In this document: in pieces, positions 47,115-59,306 of the stretch
How positions within the stretch are numbered: position 1 is the stretch's first letter
Layout of the letters: the number at the start of each line of letters is the position of its first letter
NCBI RefSeq assembly: GCF_958979055.1
Contig: NC_084892.1
Coordinates: 2,931,501 to 2,995,500 of the forward strand
Direction of reading: 5' to 3'
DNA length: 64,000 bases
DNA from: Alnus glutinosa
Lineage: Eukaryota > Streptophyta > Magnoliopsida > Fagales > Betulaceae
Notes under the pieces: generated by a model
Told to the model about the DNA's origin: nothing
Databases searched by the model: none
The model's input: the letters and a program-made list of their open reading frames with translations, nothing else
Program-made: the position numbers and the translations under genes

Positions 47115-50100
47115 CCATATATTGATTATCATGGATCATATAAAGCTGTCCATTTTGTCGGAAGGTAACATCAATCCCCCAGGATTTCTATTTAATTTTG
47201 AGTGATATTTAAATTTTTGAATAATTTTTTTTTTACTTTTGTACTGCATAATTTTGTTAGAATGTATTTGATAGAAATAATATCCTAATTGAAACTACCT
47301 CATGCTTGATGCGCATGACTACACTCACTGTCAGATAATTTTGGACAGTTCCAACTGCCACGTAACTCTTGGATGGTGCGCCATGTATGAAACTTCAAGC
47401 ACTTGAGTTAGCTCTTAAAATTAAATCTTGTGGTTTTAGGATCAGAATTTTAACGGTATATTTAATCTGAAAGATGGACCACTGTTGCAGTAACTGCTGA
47501 CCAACAAAACAAAATGCTTAGCTTCACAAGAGTATGCTTAGACATGTCATCAGTGTGTTTTTTAAGATCCATAGAAATGTTGGACCTCAGGAACATCATT
47601 TTTGTTTTGCCAAGTGATCTAAGCAATTGCTCTATCAGTGCATTTTTTTCTGATATTTCTTTCTACGATTTTTTTTTGGTTTGGGCTAACAGTTTGAGTT
47701 TCTTCAGGTCAGGGAAATTGTTGCAGTGTTGGATCTTGATGTTCTGTTTTATCCTTGTCCAAAAAATGGTCCAAACTTCCGCCCTAAAGTTGTACAGATG
47801 GGTGGAAAGCAGCAGTTCCCTTACATGGTTAGAATTTTTTTTCTTAATTTGTTCCCCTCCCCATCCCCACTTCCAAGAAGGAAAAGAGTATATACAACTT
47901 GAATGGGAAATCAAATCATAAGTAAGAGAAATCCAAAATTGTCAATTTCTTGATATTGTACTTTGGAAAATCAAGACTTACAAAGAAAGTTAAAAGTGAC
48001 TTCCTTTATTTTTGAATGCATTCGCATAAACAATTGCTGGTTTCTCATCACTTCTTTTCTTCTTTTTAACATTGTAACTCATCTGGGTGGGTATACGAAG
48101 TGGCCCTATCTTGGAGGGGTTCCTCGTCATAAAAATAAAAAATAAAAATAAAAATTGTAACTCATTAAACATTTTAAATATGATCTCTGGACGCTGAAGG
48201 TGTCACATATGAAATTGGAGACTCGTTTGATAATTTTTGGTGCCAGGAGCTCTTGCCAATGTTTGTACAGAGAAAAAACAAGGAAAATGAAAAGAACTGA
48301 TTAAAGATCTGATTGATAAAAAAAAAAAACAAAACAGATGAAGGTAACATGCAATGAATCAAATCTTTAGTCATGTCTCTATACATTTTTCACCTTTGAA
48401 TAATTGTCTCAAATGAATTAAATTGCTTTTAAAATAAAGCCAAGGTAAAACAGAATTTTATTTTGACTTAAATGGGTAAGAAATCCTTACCATTTTTCTT
48501 TCTAGTCAAACGAAATATCTTACAATTGTCATTTTTCAATTTCAATCTTTGCTTTTGTATTTTACATCTTCTGTAACATCATGTTTGGGTCTAACTTATT
48601 GCATTTAGGTATTAAGTTCAAGTGGGAGCTAATCTGTAGACTTCTTTTTCTTGTTGAAGGTGGATCCAAATACAGGAGTCTCAATGTATGAATCAGATGA
48701 CATAATTAAGTATTTGGTTGGAAAATACGGTATGTGTGGTCATATTAACTTCCTTTCATGTGGTGCATTTCAATGTGTTGATTGTTTTTCCATCATTTGA
48801 TAACCATTAGGTTGTATATCAATGAGGGGCATATATTACAAGTACACAATACAATATTTGGAGATCTCCATTTATTTTCATATGGCATAGAATAATACTA
48901 AAAGCTAGAGTTTTTTTTTTTCTTTGAGAAGTACTTAAATTTTTTCGTTTGATATATTGCCCTGGTCTAGATTGTGCTCTTTCCTTCCATGCCTTGATAT
49001 TACTATGACAAATTAGTTTTGTTTTCTCATAATTTTGAAAACATTTCTTTTTCTTGAGTGACGGATTGAGTGTGACTACTATTTAATTTTTGTACTTGTT
49101 ATACATTAAGCATTCTTGCTGTATAACAAAAATAGTTTACAATTAGTTCTGTTTGATTTCTTTTGGGTAGGTGATGGAAGTGTTCCATTCACGCTGTCAC
49201 TTGGTCTACTAACGGTTAGCATTTCTTTCTTCTTCTAATTATTTGTTCTCATATGTATGAAGTGATTTTTGAAGTATATTATTTATTGCTTGCTGTTTTC
49301 CCTTTTGCAGACTTTGACTGCAGGCCTAGCTATGATTGGTCGCATGGGAAAGGTAAAATGAACTTGAACTCATTGCTTGCATAAGCCTCTAACTTTTGTT
49401 CCATGATGTTTAAGAATCTATTTTCACGTGTATTCTGCATATGGCAGGTCAATATTTCTTTTAGAAAGTTATAAAACTTGATAAAGTTGAATTCTAACTC
49501 ATTTAAATCTTAGATTATCAAAATTTTGGCTCTGTTATTAACTATACAAGTAATAGCTATTAAAATCTTGCCTTGACTATCTCTTATATTTTACTCAGGG
49601 GAGTTCTTATGCTCCATCAAAACTGCCGCCGAAACCACTTGAAATATGGGCATATGAGGTTTGTAGACTATCAAATGATGTTTAATGTTTGGATTTGGAT
49701 TCATAATCAATTTCTTAGTTGCGTTTTTAGGAATACTCTGACTTGATAATACTAGAGTACATGATACAGTGTAGCTGTGTTGTTTGCTTCTAAACTTTTG
49801 CTTGAAATGTTTATTCTTTGCTTTCAGGGGTCCCCCTTCTGCAAACTTGTACGTGAAGTACTTGTAGAGTTAGAGCTACCACACTTACTTCGCAGGTAAA
49901 GTCTGTCTGTCATGATCTGTTCAGTTAGGTATCTCCTAAAGCGTCTTTGTTTCAGTTGTTTTTTCAGCTATGCACATTCATGTGCCTACTGTCTTTTACT
50001 ATGTACATAGGCATCTAGACAACTTGCGATGATTGCTAGGGTTACTGAGTCTACAATTATGGTTGTTACATGCAAAATTCTCTTCATGAAAGCAAGAAAA

Positions 50101-50914
50101 AGTGAAAAATCTTAATACTGACATCTACTCAAGTAGTTGATGAAAAAATTCCAACGAAGTAAACCTGCATCCAATTTCCCCTGTAGGTCGGGATAAGATG
50201 GTTGTAATAGTTTATGGACTTGTTTATGCACACATGTACTGTCTCATGAAATGGTATCCTCGCATATTCTTTGAGATCAGTACTATGCATATGCATCGTA
50301 CATTGTTATGCTTGCTAATTTTATAATATGCTGTCTCTAGAACATTCATCATTGTCAAATATCTTTCTAAATTCTGTCAAAAGTATTTCATTTTTTAACT
50401 GTTATATCCACTCCCTCTCTCTCTCTCTCTCTCTCTAATCTTACTGAGTATGTTTTCTTCTCGGTGTAAACTACGTTTTGTAATCTTTATACTTTATTAC
50501 TGTTCTCTGATGAAAAGTGTTTTCATCAGTTTTTATGGGATTTTATTGAAAGGGTCCGTTTGCATGTCTTTCTTTTGCATCTATGGAATACGAGTCACTT
50601 TCAAGATGCCTTGGTGGTGAAATGGCTTCTATATACTGAATCATGACCGACACATTTCAATACTGTTTCTCTTTGTAGTTGTGCCCGTGGCAGCCCAAGA
50701 CGACAGATACTGTATGAGAAAGTTGGACACTTTCAGGTATTTTTTTCATTCTTTTCACATCTTCTTTCTCAAAAGTAATTTACTTGCTGATGATATGCAA
50801 CTCTACAACTATGGTTGGCAGGTACCTTATCTAGAAGATCCAAATACTGGCGTGCAAATGTTTGAGAGTGCAGAAATCATGGAGTATATAAGAGCGACTT
50901 ATGCTCTTCAATAA
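44401..50914 (+). CDS. Chloroplast protein with two thioredoxin-like (GST-N/glutaredoxin) domains
   Basis: Twelve exons: 44401-44717, 46257-46321, 46862-46934, 47146-47164, 47708-47827, 48660-48729, 49171-49214, 49311-49352, 49599-49658, 49828-49895, 50679-50736 and 50822-50914, giving 342 residues. A serine-rich transit peptide is followed by two similar folds. The first has YEFESCPFCRKVREIV and FPYMVDPNTGVSMYESDDII; the second has WAYEGSPFCKLVREVLVELE and VPYLEDPNTGVQMFESAEIM. The first keeps a CPFC redox motif; the second has SPFC, with one cysteine. Exon 4 is only 19 nt and encodes (S)CPFCRK. The match is to Arabidopsis At5g03880, as remembered. A redox or glutathione-linked role in plastids is inferred from the fold; no substrate is known to me. 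Intron 1 (1.5 kb) has accumulated insertions. Confidence 0.9.
45090..45258. mobile_element. MITE, 169 bp, in thioredoxin-fold gene intron 1
   Basis: AGTAATTCTATTAGTACATT at the left is the exact inverted complement of the right end. The arms continue (TTGAGGTGGCTTGT against GCCACTTCATTTTTT) for about 50 bp. Non-coding. Confidence 0.75.
45279..45979. mobile_element. Possible insertion flanked by 13-bp direct repeats
   Basis: GAATTGACTGGGA occurs at 45279-45291 and 45967-45979. The 675 bp between has a different texture, with TGGGCCTTATATACACATAG and GGGCAGCCCACTAC, phrases I associate with plant LTR or retroposon sequence. The class is unknown. Confidence 0.3.
50407..50437. repeat. CT microsatellite in thioredoxin-fold gene intron 10
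   Basis: About 13 CT units following ATATCCACTCC. Confidence 0.85.
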
Positions 50915-53470
50915 GCAGTTCTTTTTTCAAAGGCCCTTGAGAGATTTTGTTCTTTTTTCTCTTTTCATCAGTCTCTTCATTTCTCTTGTGAAAAATGTAT
51001 AGGGGTACCTTTAAGGGATACTTTAATTTGTGAGATATAGTTGGTCTATAATATCTGATAACATTCTTTCTAGTGGAACAAAGTGCCCCAATTTGATGCA
51101 CATTGTACTAGGCAAGTGGTTGATCGATAGCATGATGCAGTGATCTTTTCTTTTCTTTTCTTTTTTTCTTTTTAATGCGTTTGAGGGTGGGTTATCATGT
51201 TTCAGTTGATTGCATAACTTCTGCAAAATCTGTTTTTCTTCCTCATGGAAAAATAGCGATAACATCAGAATGTTTGGAATTTTGCATTAAGAGTCCGTTT
51301 TGCAGGCCTAAAAGTGTGTTTTTAAACAAAATCGCAGAATATCTCGTTTGAGAGTACATTTTTAACAAATGGTGGTTTGAAAACATATAAAAAAAAAAAA
51401 AAAAATTACGTTTTTAAATCGCAAGTAAGGAGATATGTTTTTAAAAACATACAATTTTAAAGGCTAAACTTATTAAATGTTTAACTGTGTTTTTCAAAAA
51501 ATATTATACATCTACTTCTCTGAATTCTTTCTCTTTTTTATTAAAATAATATTTTTTAATGATTTTCTGTAGTGTATGGGAGAGAGAGAGAGAGAGAGAG
51601 AGAGAAAGAAACGAATAAAGATAGAGAAGAAGAGTTTAGAGAATTGATGGAGATGTATTTTAAGGGTTTAGTTAGCCATTTTATGTAGAGATCCAAAATG
51701 CATAAGCCATTATGGATGCTCCATATTAAATCATTAAATACCCTATAACAGTAATTCAGTAAATAAATATTTTATCTATCAAATACTGAGCAGAAATTAG
51801 TGAGTTCAGATATCTCATGGGCCACATTATATAAAATAAAAACATGGCATACCTTGTTAGTGATCAGTTCGCTGCATGTGCAGATTTTTGGGAGAGGGGT
51901 TCTGAATTTGAATAGGATTTCTCTATCCAATTAATGAGAGAAACATCAAACGGAACGCCACCTTCTCGCCTTTGACCAAGTTTTTAGGATTCCCGTAGTT
52001 TCAAAACGTGCGATCTGAGAAATAACGACTTCAAAACATGCGATTTGAAAATGCAACTTTTGAAAAGTATACTTTCGAAAAGAAAAAAAGAAAAAAGTGG
52101 GGAGTAGGAAGAAGCTTTTTCCCAACCTTTGGATGTATGTTAGATCTATAGAAGAATGTGGTAATGGTATGGTCCTCACATTGTGGGGACTGGAGTTGAG
52201 TATATTCAGTACTTTGGGCTTTTCACAGGCGTAGTGGGAGAATATATATCCCTGTTTCTGAAGCTGAGAAGAAAAGAGTTGTCCATCCAGGGATCCATTC
52301 TTTGTGGCAGTTGGGATCGGAGTATTATTGGGCATCTTCTTTCTCGATCACCTTTTATAAAGAAACAAAGATCGAGTTGCATCGATCTGATTTTTGGATG
52401 CCTGCTATTTTACATTATTATTCACCACCAAAAAGCATGCGCACATGCATTTCTGTGTCCAAAGCCGTAGATCGATACATGCTACTTTTCATCTGTCATT
52501 GGTGTCCTCTCAACCAGCCTAACTTTCATATAATTGTCTCCAAAACCATCATTTTTTTTCTTTCTTGCAGCCTTTCTTCTTGGCCAGTGAACAAAGAACT
52601 TTTAGACCCGACGAATTGTTTGGCCATTTTCAGTACTGTGTTGAATCTTCACGGGTGATTGTTGGGGCTCCCCGGCCACCCCTTCTTTGTAATCTTCTGT
52701 TATTTGATGTGTAATAATATTAATTATCTTATTAATAATTACTTGAAAAATACTGTTTGTTCTGTCCAAAATTATAATTTTATCAGGCTCTAGTGGATCT
52801 TGTGTTGTCCAGTATTGTTTCCAAAATGGAGGGACAAGAAACACAACACTGAGAAAGTCATGTGTGGTGGCTATAATCGTAGGAACCCATCTATTTTACA
52901 ATGTTATACCCCCGCTTACATATATGAATATAATCATTTAATTTATATTTTAACATTCTCTCACGCACGTGTAGGTTCAAATTCTCTCTTAATAAGAGAA
53001 GCTCGATCGATACATAAAATATTTAATTGAAAAATGAAAGATGAATGACGAAGACAATGTTCAAACTTTTCTTTGCTCTAATTAAATTTATATTCTCGCA
53101 CCCGAAAACGGTGGACAGGTGGCATTCGTCTTTGAACAATGATAATAAAGCTGAAGGTTGGGGGCTGTTGGGTACGTAACTGATTGGTTTCTCTTTAATT
53201 TTAGTCCACAACTTTGCCGTATTGGGTAAGATTTTTAGTGATTTCATATATTCCTTTCCTTTGATTAATTAATTGAATAAAAGGAAAGACTTAAAGACAT
53301 TGGATCAGAAGCCTCTAATTAATCTTCTTAGAAAACAATTATGAAATGGTTGTCATTATTTTCTTTGAATCTTTTTGGTGAGTGGTGATCAGTGTGAGGG
53401 TGGGGGACTTGTTCTGCTGATGGAATGATAAAAGTTAAAGAACATGAAAAGCTAATGACTCTTGAGAATG
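50915..53470. other. Gene desert, left part
   Basis: Contains the 3' UTR of the thioredoxin-fold gene, a hAT-like MITE remnant at about 51290-51530 with related pieces at 51950-52070, and a GA microsatellite (51577-51605). Overlapping open frames in 52183-52658 show no recognisable protein or splice structure. I see no gene. Confidence 0.5.
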
Positions 53471-53478
53471 ACAGCATT

Positions 53479-53480
<2 letters not shown>

Positions 53481-53526
<46 letters not shown>
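53481..53526. repeat. TA microsatellite
   Basis: About 23 TA units. Confidence 0.9.
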
Positions 53527-53530
<4 letters not shown>

Positions 53531-54012
53531 CCAAAATTAATGAACAATTAATATGCAAGTCCACTCACCTTCCATTTACATCAGTTGACTCTTCATCTTT
53601 AATTATTAAGTTTATGAAATTTAAGCCAAGCTTAATTTCCCCAATTAACCATGATTTGATCCATTGGTCGCCTACTGAAATCGTTTATCTATAAATTTTA
53701 TCTTAGTTTAATTTGATTCTTTTAAAAGCATATTACAATGTGAATTGGTCTGTGTATAACCTTGCTAGATGGACTGCTTATGCTGATGCTTTTTTTTTTT
53801 TTTTTTGGTTTTTTTCTTCTTCTTTTTTTCGTTAATATTGATTAAATAATAAAATTTATCTCTTTTGGGATAATTAAGTGGTAATTTAACGTTCTTTTGC
53901 CTTGTTTCTGTTGAGTCATTTTTCAGGAAAAAAAGAAAAAGAAAAAATTTGAGATCTTGATAAATATTATGATAAAATATTGGGAGTGCTGATCACTAAG
54001 TAATTAAGTGAC

Positions 54013-54260
54013 AATTTCTTAATTAATTAGACATTTAGTGTAACAAAGAGGCTAGATTTTCACTGAAGAGACCATGCATTAAACTATTTTAATTTCAAGG
54101 AGCTCCTTAACCAAGTTAATAAGCAAGAAAATGTCTTCTTCTTTTTCTATTGACTTGGTTAAGGAACTCCTTGAAATTAAAATAATTTCATGCATGGTCT
54201 CTTCAGTGAAAATCTAGCCTCTTTGTTACACTAAATTAATGTCTAATTAATTAAGAAATT
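54013..54260. ncRNA. Long near-perfect foldback; candidate small-RNA hairpin or MITE
   Basis: The left arm 54013-54121 and right arm 54148-54260 are inverted complements with about four mismatches and one 4-nt length difference; the loop is 26 nt. Shared arm phrases are AACAAAGAGGCTAGATTTTC and TTCAAGGAG(C/T)TCCTTAACC. A transcript would fold into a stem of about 110 bp, the size seen for young MIR genes and siRNA hairpins. The ends do not show a target duplication. A foldback MITE is the main alternative. Confidence 0.45.
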
Positions 54261-54716
54261 AAAGCAACTAGAACAGCTTTCTTAATCTTCCCGGTTCGTT
54301 TTCCTTTGTATTCTAATTTCTGTGGCTTGGAAAAAATGATGGAAGCTTGGCCTTTTAGTTTCATTGTCTGTTGCAGGCAGTGATCAACTGTTGATATATA
54401 TATAAAATCACTCACCGATCGATCTTTAATACTGATTTACCCACAACCACTAAATAATTTCTTGAAAATTGTCCCTTATTTTGGTGGAGTGATTTTCTTA
54501 ATCTATTGTGTGTATATATATTCATTCTTGAATAAATCCAAGCTTGTTTTAAAAAAATCAAAATCAAAATCAAAAGTATTGTACGTATTGACACTATCAC
54601 GTCAACAGAGCGTGGTATATTAGTATATATGGTATGTCGTAGCATTACTCTTATCAAATGAGTAATATATGTAATAATATTATATTACTATACACCAACA
54701 TCAATTTATACTCTTC

Positions 54717-54924
54717 TTGAATAAGTAATGCTATATACCACATCAATACTTTATAATTATCTCACTATGCTAATATAACAGTGTCGATTCACCCTTAAAA
54801 ATAAAAAGAAAAGAAAACAATATATTAATAATAATGGTGAATTGACACCGTCACGCCAATAGGGTAAAATACTTGTGAAATATTAATGTGGTACGGTATA
54901 TAGCGTTAGTCTTCTCGAATATAG
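54717..54924. mobile_element. MITE, about 208 bp
   Basis: The left end TTCTTGAATAAGTAATGCTA pairs imperfectly with the right end TATAGCGTTAGTCTTCTCGA, and inner blocks CAGTGTCGATTCACC and GGTGAATTGACACCGTC are also inverted. A partial inverted relative lies just upstream at about 54585-54660. Confidence 0.6.
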
Positions 54925-55595
54925 TCAAACTGGTAATGCCATTGTTTCTTCTAGTAATTATTAATTTTTTTTTTTTTTTTTTTTTTTGGGAATAAATTGT
55001 AATGGCCAGCCGGGATCTTATCCATTTTCGGTGCTGTTGTAAATGGGGGCTGATCCTCTATGTGCCGTCGGGTTACGCCGAAAGTCGCCGACGCTGATGT
55101 GGACTTGCACATTACTCGTAGCTTTCAAACATTAATTCTCAAATGGAAGGTGAATCACCAAACACCCCTATAGGTTCAACTGGCATGGTGATGCAATCAT
55201 CTGATTCGGTGGTTTCAGAAATTGACTTAAGTCTTCTTTTTTTATTTAGCAATAATAATTAATAGCAGAAACTTCATATATGTATTAACATATGTTCCTC
55301 TCCCCAAAATTTTAGAAAAATTGTAGTTTGTTTAAGGGGGTGAAGCGATACAAGTAATAAATTAAATGCTGTGAAAGCTAACGAATGGAACTGGAGTAGA
55401 TATAGACATGCATGAACTAGTGGAGGATATATACAGAGGTGTCTTGAATATGAACGTTGCAAAGCTGACAGATTTGTCATGCAAACAGATTATGCTAATT
55501 CTGCTGCACATGGAGATAGACTAGCCAAAGAAGCAGATAAACAAGTTATGGCCGGGGATAAAGTTTTTGGATAGAAAAGATTCTTAATATGTATA

Positions 55596-55656
55596 TGTGA
55601 TGTTGTAGTTTTTTTTTTTTTTTTTTTTTTTTTTATAAGTAAATGTGATGTTGTAG
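55596..55656. mobile_element. Minimal retroposon tail with target duplication
   Basis: ATGTGATGTTGTAG occurs at 55596-55609 and 55643-55656, separated by a 33-nt insert made of about 25 T and ATAAGTAA. Read on the minus strand the insert is TTACTTAT plus poly-A, a typical LINE/SINE 3' end reduced to almost nothing. Confidence 0.65.
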
Positions 55657-56067
55657 TTTTAAAGCAACAAGCTCTATCCTTTTGAATTGGAATGAAGTAC
55701 ACAATTATTTTTTAACAAAAAAAAAAAAGCTTTTAATTGGCCATATATGTAAGAAAAAATATATATATAATGCACAAACAAGATTATTGTATAAGTCTTG
55801 GATTAATTAATTTGAATGTAATTATAGTAATCCTAAAGATCTTATTGAATATTGTTTAATCCTTAAAGTTCATAGCGCGCACTGCTAAATGCATATTTTA
55901 TTCGATAATAACGTATTAATTAGCACTCTACTGTCTTAAAAATTCCTTACCTTTTTTTTTTTTATTTCACTATCCATCTCTAGCTCGTGCAATGCCCATG
56001 ACACTTGAGACTACGTACGTACTAACACAACCTCTTAATTTCCATGATTTGGACAATATTTTATATA

Positions 56068-56184
56068 AGAGAAATGCAAAAACCACACATTTATTCCACT
56101 TTGATGATGTAAAACGGTTCAAAAGCTAATTGATCGTGTCACATCAACAAAATATGATAAAAGACTGGTGTATATCATTGCTCT
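56068..56184. mobile_element. Possible small MITE
   Basis: AAGAGAAATGCAAAAACCAC at the left and GGTGTATATCATTGCTCTTT at the right are imperfect inverted complements. Short and non-coding. Confidence 0.35.
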
Positions 56185-56390
56185 TTCTGTATAATTTGTC
56201 TAGGTTGCCACTACTAACCCTTATTGTTACCTAATTATCTGTTATATCCTACCTTTCTGATTCTTTGACTAGCTATATATGATATTAATTGGTTTGTTGT
56301 TACAGGTATTTGATGGCCCATATATATTATGATTATCTGTCCTATACCTAATTAATTATCTTATTGAATTTGTATAAGACAAAAGTAGAA

Positions 56391-56427
<37 letters not shown>

Positions 56428-56710
56428 GACTGTCTAGCTCTTGATATTTTGAACGTAACAAATTAAACAAAACCAATTAAACTGAAGAAAAAAGAATATA
56501 TACATATATTAATATATATGAGCCTGGAATAAAGTGTATAAATAGATAGAGACACACAAAAGAAAGGTGTTCCTAGAGTTTCGAGTAAAAAAAGACCAAA
56601 TCTAGGAGATAGATCGAGCTCTCTCTAAATATAGCTCTGACTAGTAGTACTGGCATGGGGTACTGGTGGGCAGGGAGAAGAAACATAGCTAGCCATAAGC
56701 AACCTGGCCC

Positions 56711-56720
56711 TATATAAATA
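56711..56720 (+). promoter_or_regulatory. Probable TATA box of carbonic anhydrase gene
   Basis: TATATAAATA lies 135 bases before the start codon at 56855, a suitable distance for a short 5' UTR. Confidence 0.5.
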
Positions 56721-56854
56721 CTTAGGGTTTGGTAATTAATTTGATTAGATAATTCTAACAGTCTAGCTTCTTAGCTTGTATTTTTTTTTTATTTTTTTTT
56801 TGGGTTTTCTAGCTCCAGGGGAAGGAGCTTGGATAGATATAATTATCACCGGCA

Positions 56855-56942
56855 ATGGCCCCTGGATTATATTCCGTCCAAATCCTTGCGATAGCATTGT
56901 TGCTTGTTAGCACTACTTCGGCGAGTGATCCGGGTATGATCA

Positions 56943-56982
<40 letters not shown>

Positions 56983-59256
56983 ATTATCAGTCTCTGATCA
57001 TATATATATATATATATGATACGAGGAAAAGTTTTGTGTTTTCTCAAATAAAATGATGTTTTTCTTTCTTGGTTTGATGGGTTTTGTTTTCTTGACGTCT
57101 TCGTTTTCAATCTCTGTGGAAGGAATTCTGACTTTCCCATGAAGTTCAGAATGGAATATCAGTTACTACTGGGTTCTCGCTGTGTATCAATGATATTGAA
57201 ACTATTTCAGATAAATGCTATTTTGCAGACCGTTATACGATTATATCATAAAAATCAGTTATTAATTTTTATTTTTACAAGTTATTATTGATCGATCCAA
57301 AAGTTAATTTACATTGCCACTTCAACTTAATTGTATGACAGTGGTGTACTAAATATCATTTTTCTTCTTCCGGTATTTGTTATTGGACAAAATTTTTCTT
57401 CAAACTAATTAGACTGACATATAACTTTAGAGTATATAAATTAAATATTAACAGATCACATGCAAAACATGTGAAAATCAAGTAGTGCTCTAAAAACAAA
57501 TATCAAAACGTGACCATGCATGTTACACTTTTTCTTAATGTTTTGATAAATTCCCGTGCATGCACCAGGCCTAAACCGGGCAGATTCGTTTGGTTATGTC
57601 GACCCGAATGGCCCTGCAAAATGGGGAAGCTTGAGCCCAAAGTTCACGGAATGCTCAAAGGGGAAACATCAGGCTCCTGTGGACATTGTGAAGGACGAGG
57701 TTGTCCATAAGAAGAGTTTGAAACCCTTGATTAGAGATTACAGTCCTGTAAATGCCACAATGATCAACAATGGCTTTAACATTGAGGTTTGTTCTTTTTT
57801 TTTGCCAAAAACATATGCTTGCATGCATCTTTTGTTTGGTAAGATTTGATCGAACAGGTAGGTCTCATATCATTCTCTCATAATTACTGTTCAAATTACT
57901 AGAAATCTGATCAATTCATGTATGATTCATTTATAAGCAAGCCGGCCACACAAGATCAAGATTCTCTATAATTGGATTGTCCGAATTTCAATAAAACTTG
58001 GACAGACACAATAAAAGGGGTTGCATGGCCTACTTGTTCAAAATAAGTAAACTCTGCATCTTAGGCTATTCACGGCTAGTAAGCTCCATAACCCCATCTT
58101 TAAGGGCTGAAATTCGAGCACCGGAATTATAGATCTATCAACATATATATATTCATTAGATTGGGAGGTTTAATTAAGACATAAACTTGTACCAAAATTT
58201 ATGCCTAATCTAATATGCAAACAGACTGGCCGGGCACGTGGATATATAAATTATATGTAGACACCAAAACCAAATCAGGCCCAATATATGTCCTAACTGA
58301 AACCAAAAAAAGAAGAAAAACAAATAAGCATGACTTGTGGAGTCCAAAACCAAACAAATTGGACTCTACACCACACCACCTTCCAACCTAATCAACGCGA
58401 GACTCTTTTAATAGTTTCATTTGAGGCAACTTCCTTTGGAATATTGGGTACATGATTTTTAAGTAAATGAATGGATTAGAGTTCAAGGTTTAAGTATTTA
58501 ATAATTTTGGAAAATTACATTTTCTACCCCCCATAAACTACCACCGGTAGGTAGGTTATTTATCCCCTTAAACTTTACTTAATTAATACAACTCGTACCT
58601 TATTTTAAAGTTGAGAAATTATTCATTTTCTTTTCATACGTGTTTGATCTTCTCCCATCCTCTGAGTCTTGAAAATCACTATTGGATCTGTGGGGTCCAT
58701 GTGGGCCCCTCATATAGGCTTCGCAAATCTAATGGTGATTTTCAAAAGTGAGAGAATGGGAGAAGGAATTGAGGATGTGTAGCATATTTTTTTAAAGTTT
58801 CGGTTTTAGATTCTCGCATGGTCTGAACAACCATTGACTTAGAGAGAAAAGTAAGTAAAATGCCTTAATTGTCCTTAATGAGCATGCTTATTTTACCTTT
58901 TTTTTTTTAATCACAAAAATATTCTCTCTTTTGATTTCGTAAATTGACATAAGGGGTATTTGCAAATGAGGTCAATGACAGAAATTGGTTGATAAAAAAA
59001 CCTTAGCATTAGAGACATCTTTCTAAAGAAAGAGCAGGAGTAGGGAAGGTCCAATATATGGGCCTGTGTTTTGGGTCTGGGAGTGATTCTTGCTCAAATG
59101 CGTGCGCCCCTTTCCCCATGCAGATTAAATTCGAAGGACATGTGGGAGTTTTGGTTGCAAATGGGAAGAACTTCACCTTGATGCAGGCGCACTGGCACAC
59201 TCCTTCCGAGCACCGGATTAATGGCGTGCAGTATGCTCTCTCTCTCTCTCTCTCTG

Positions 59257-59306
<50 letters not shown>

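Larger units (their letters stand above)
53471..56854. other. Gene desert, right part, and carbonic anhydrase upstream
   Basis: Very A/T-rich. It includes a 46-bp TA microsatellite (53481-53526), a long hairpin (54013-54260), a MITE (54717-54924), a retroposon tail (55596-55656), a possible MITE (56068-56184), a poly-A run of 28 (56399-56426) and the promoter of the carbonic anhydrase gene. No coding sequence is supported. Confidence 0.5.

Noticed and set aside
52183-52658. 95- and 118-codon overlapping frames
   Set aside because: No domain, no splice signals and overlapping phases; composition does not resemble coding DNA.
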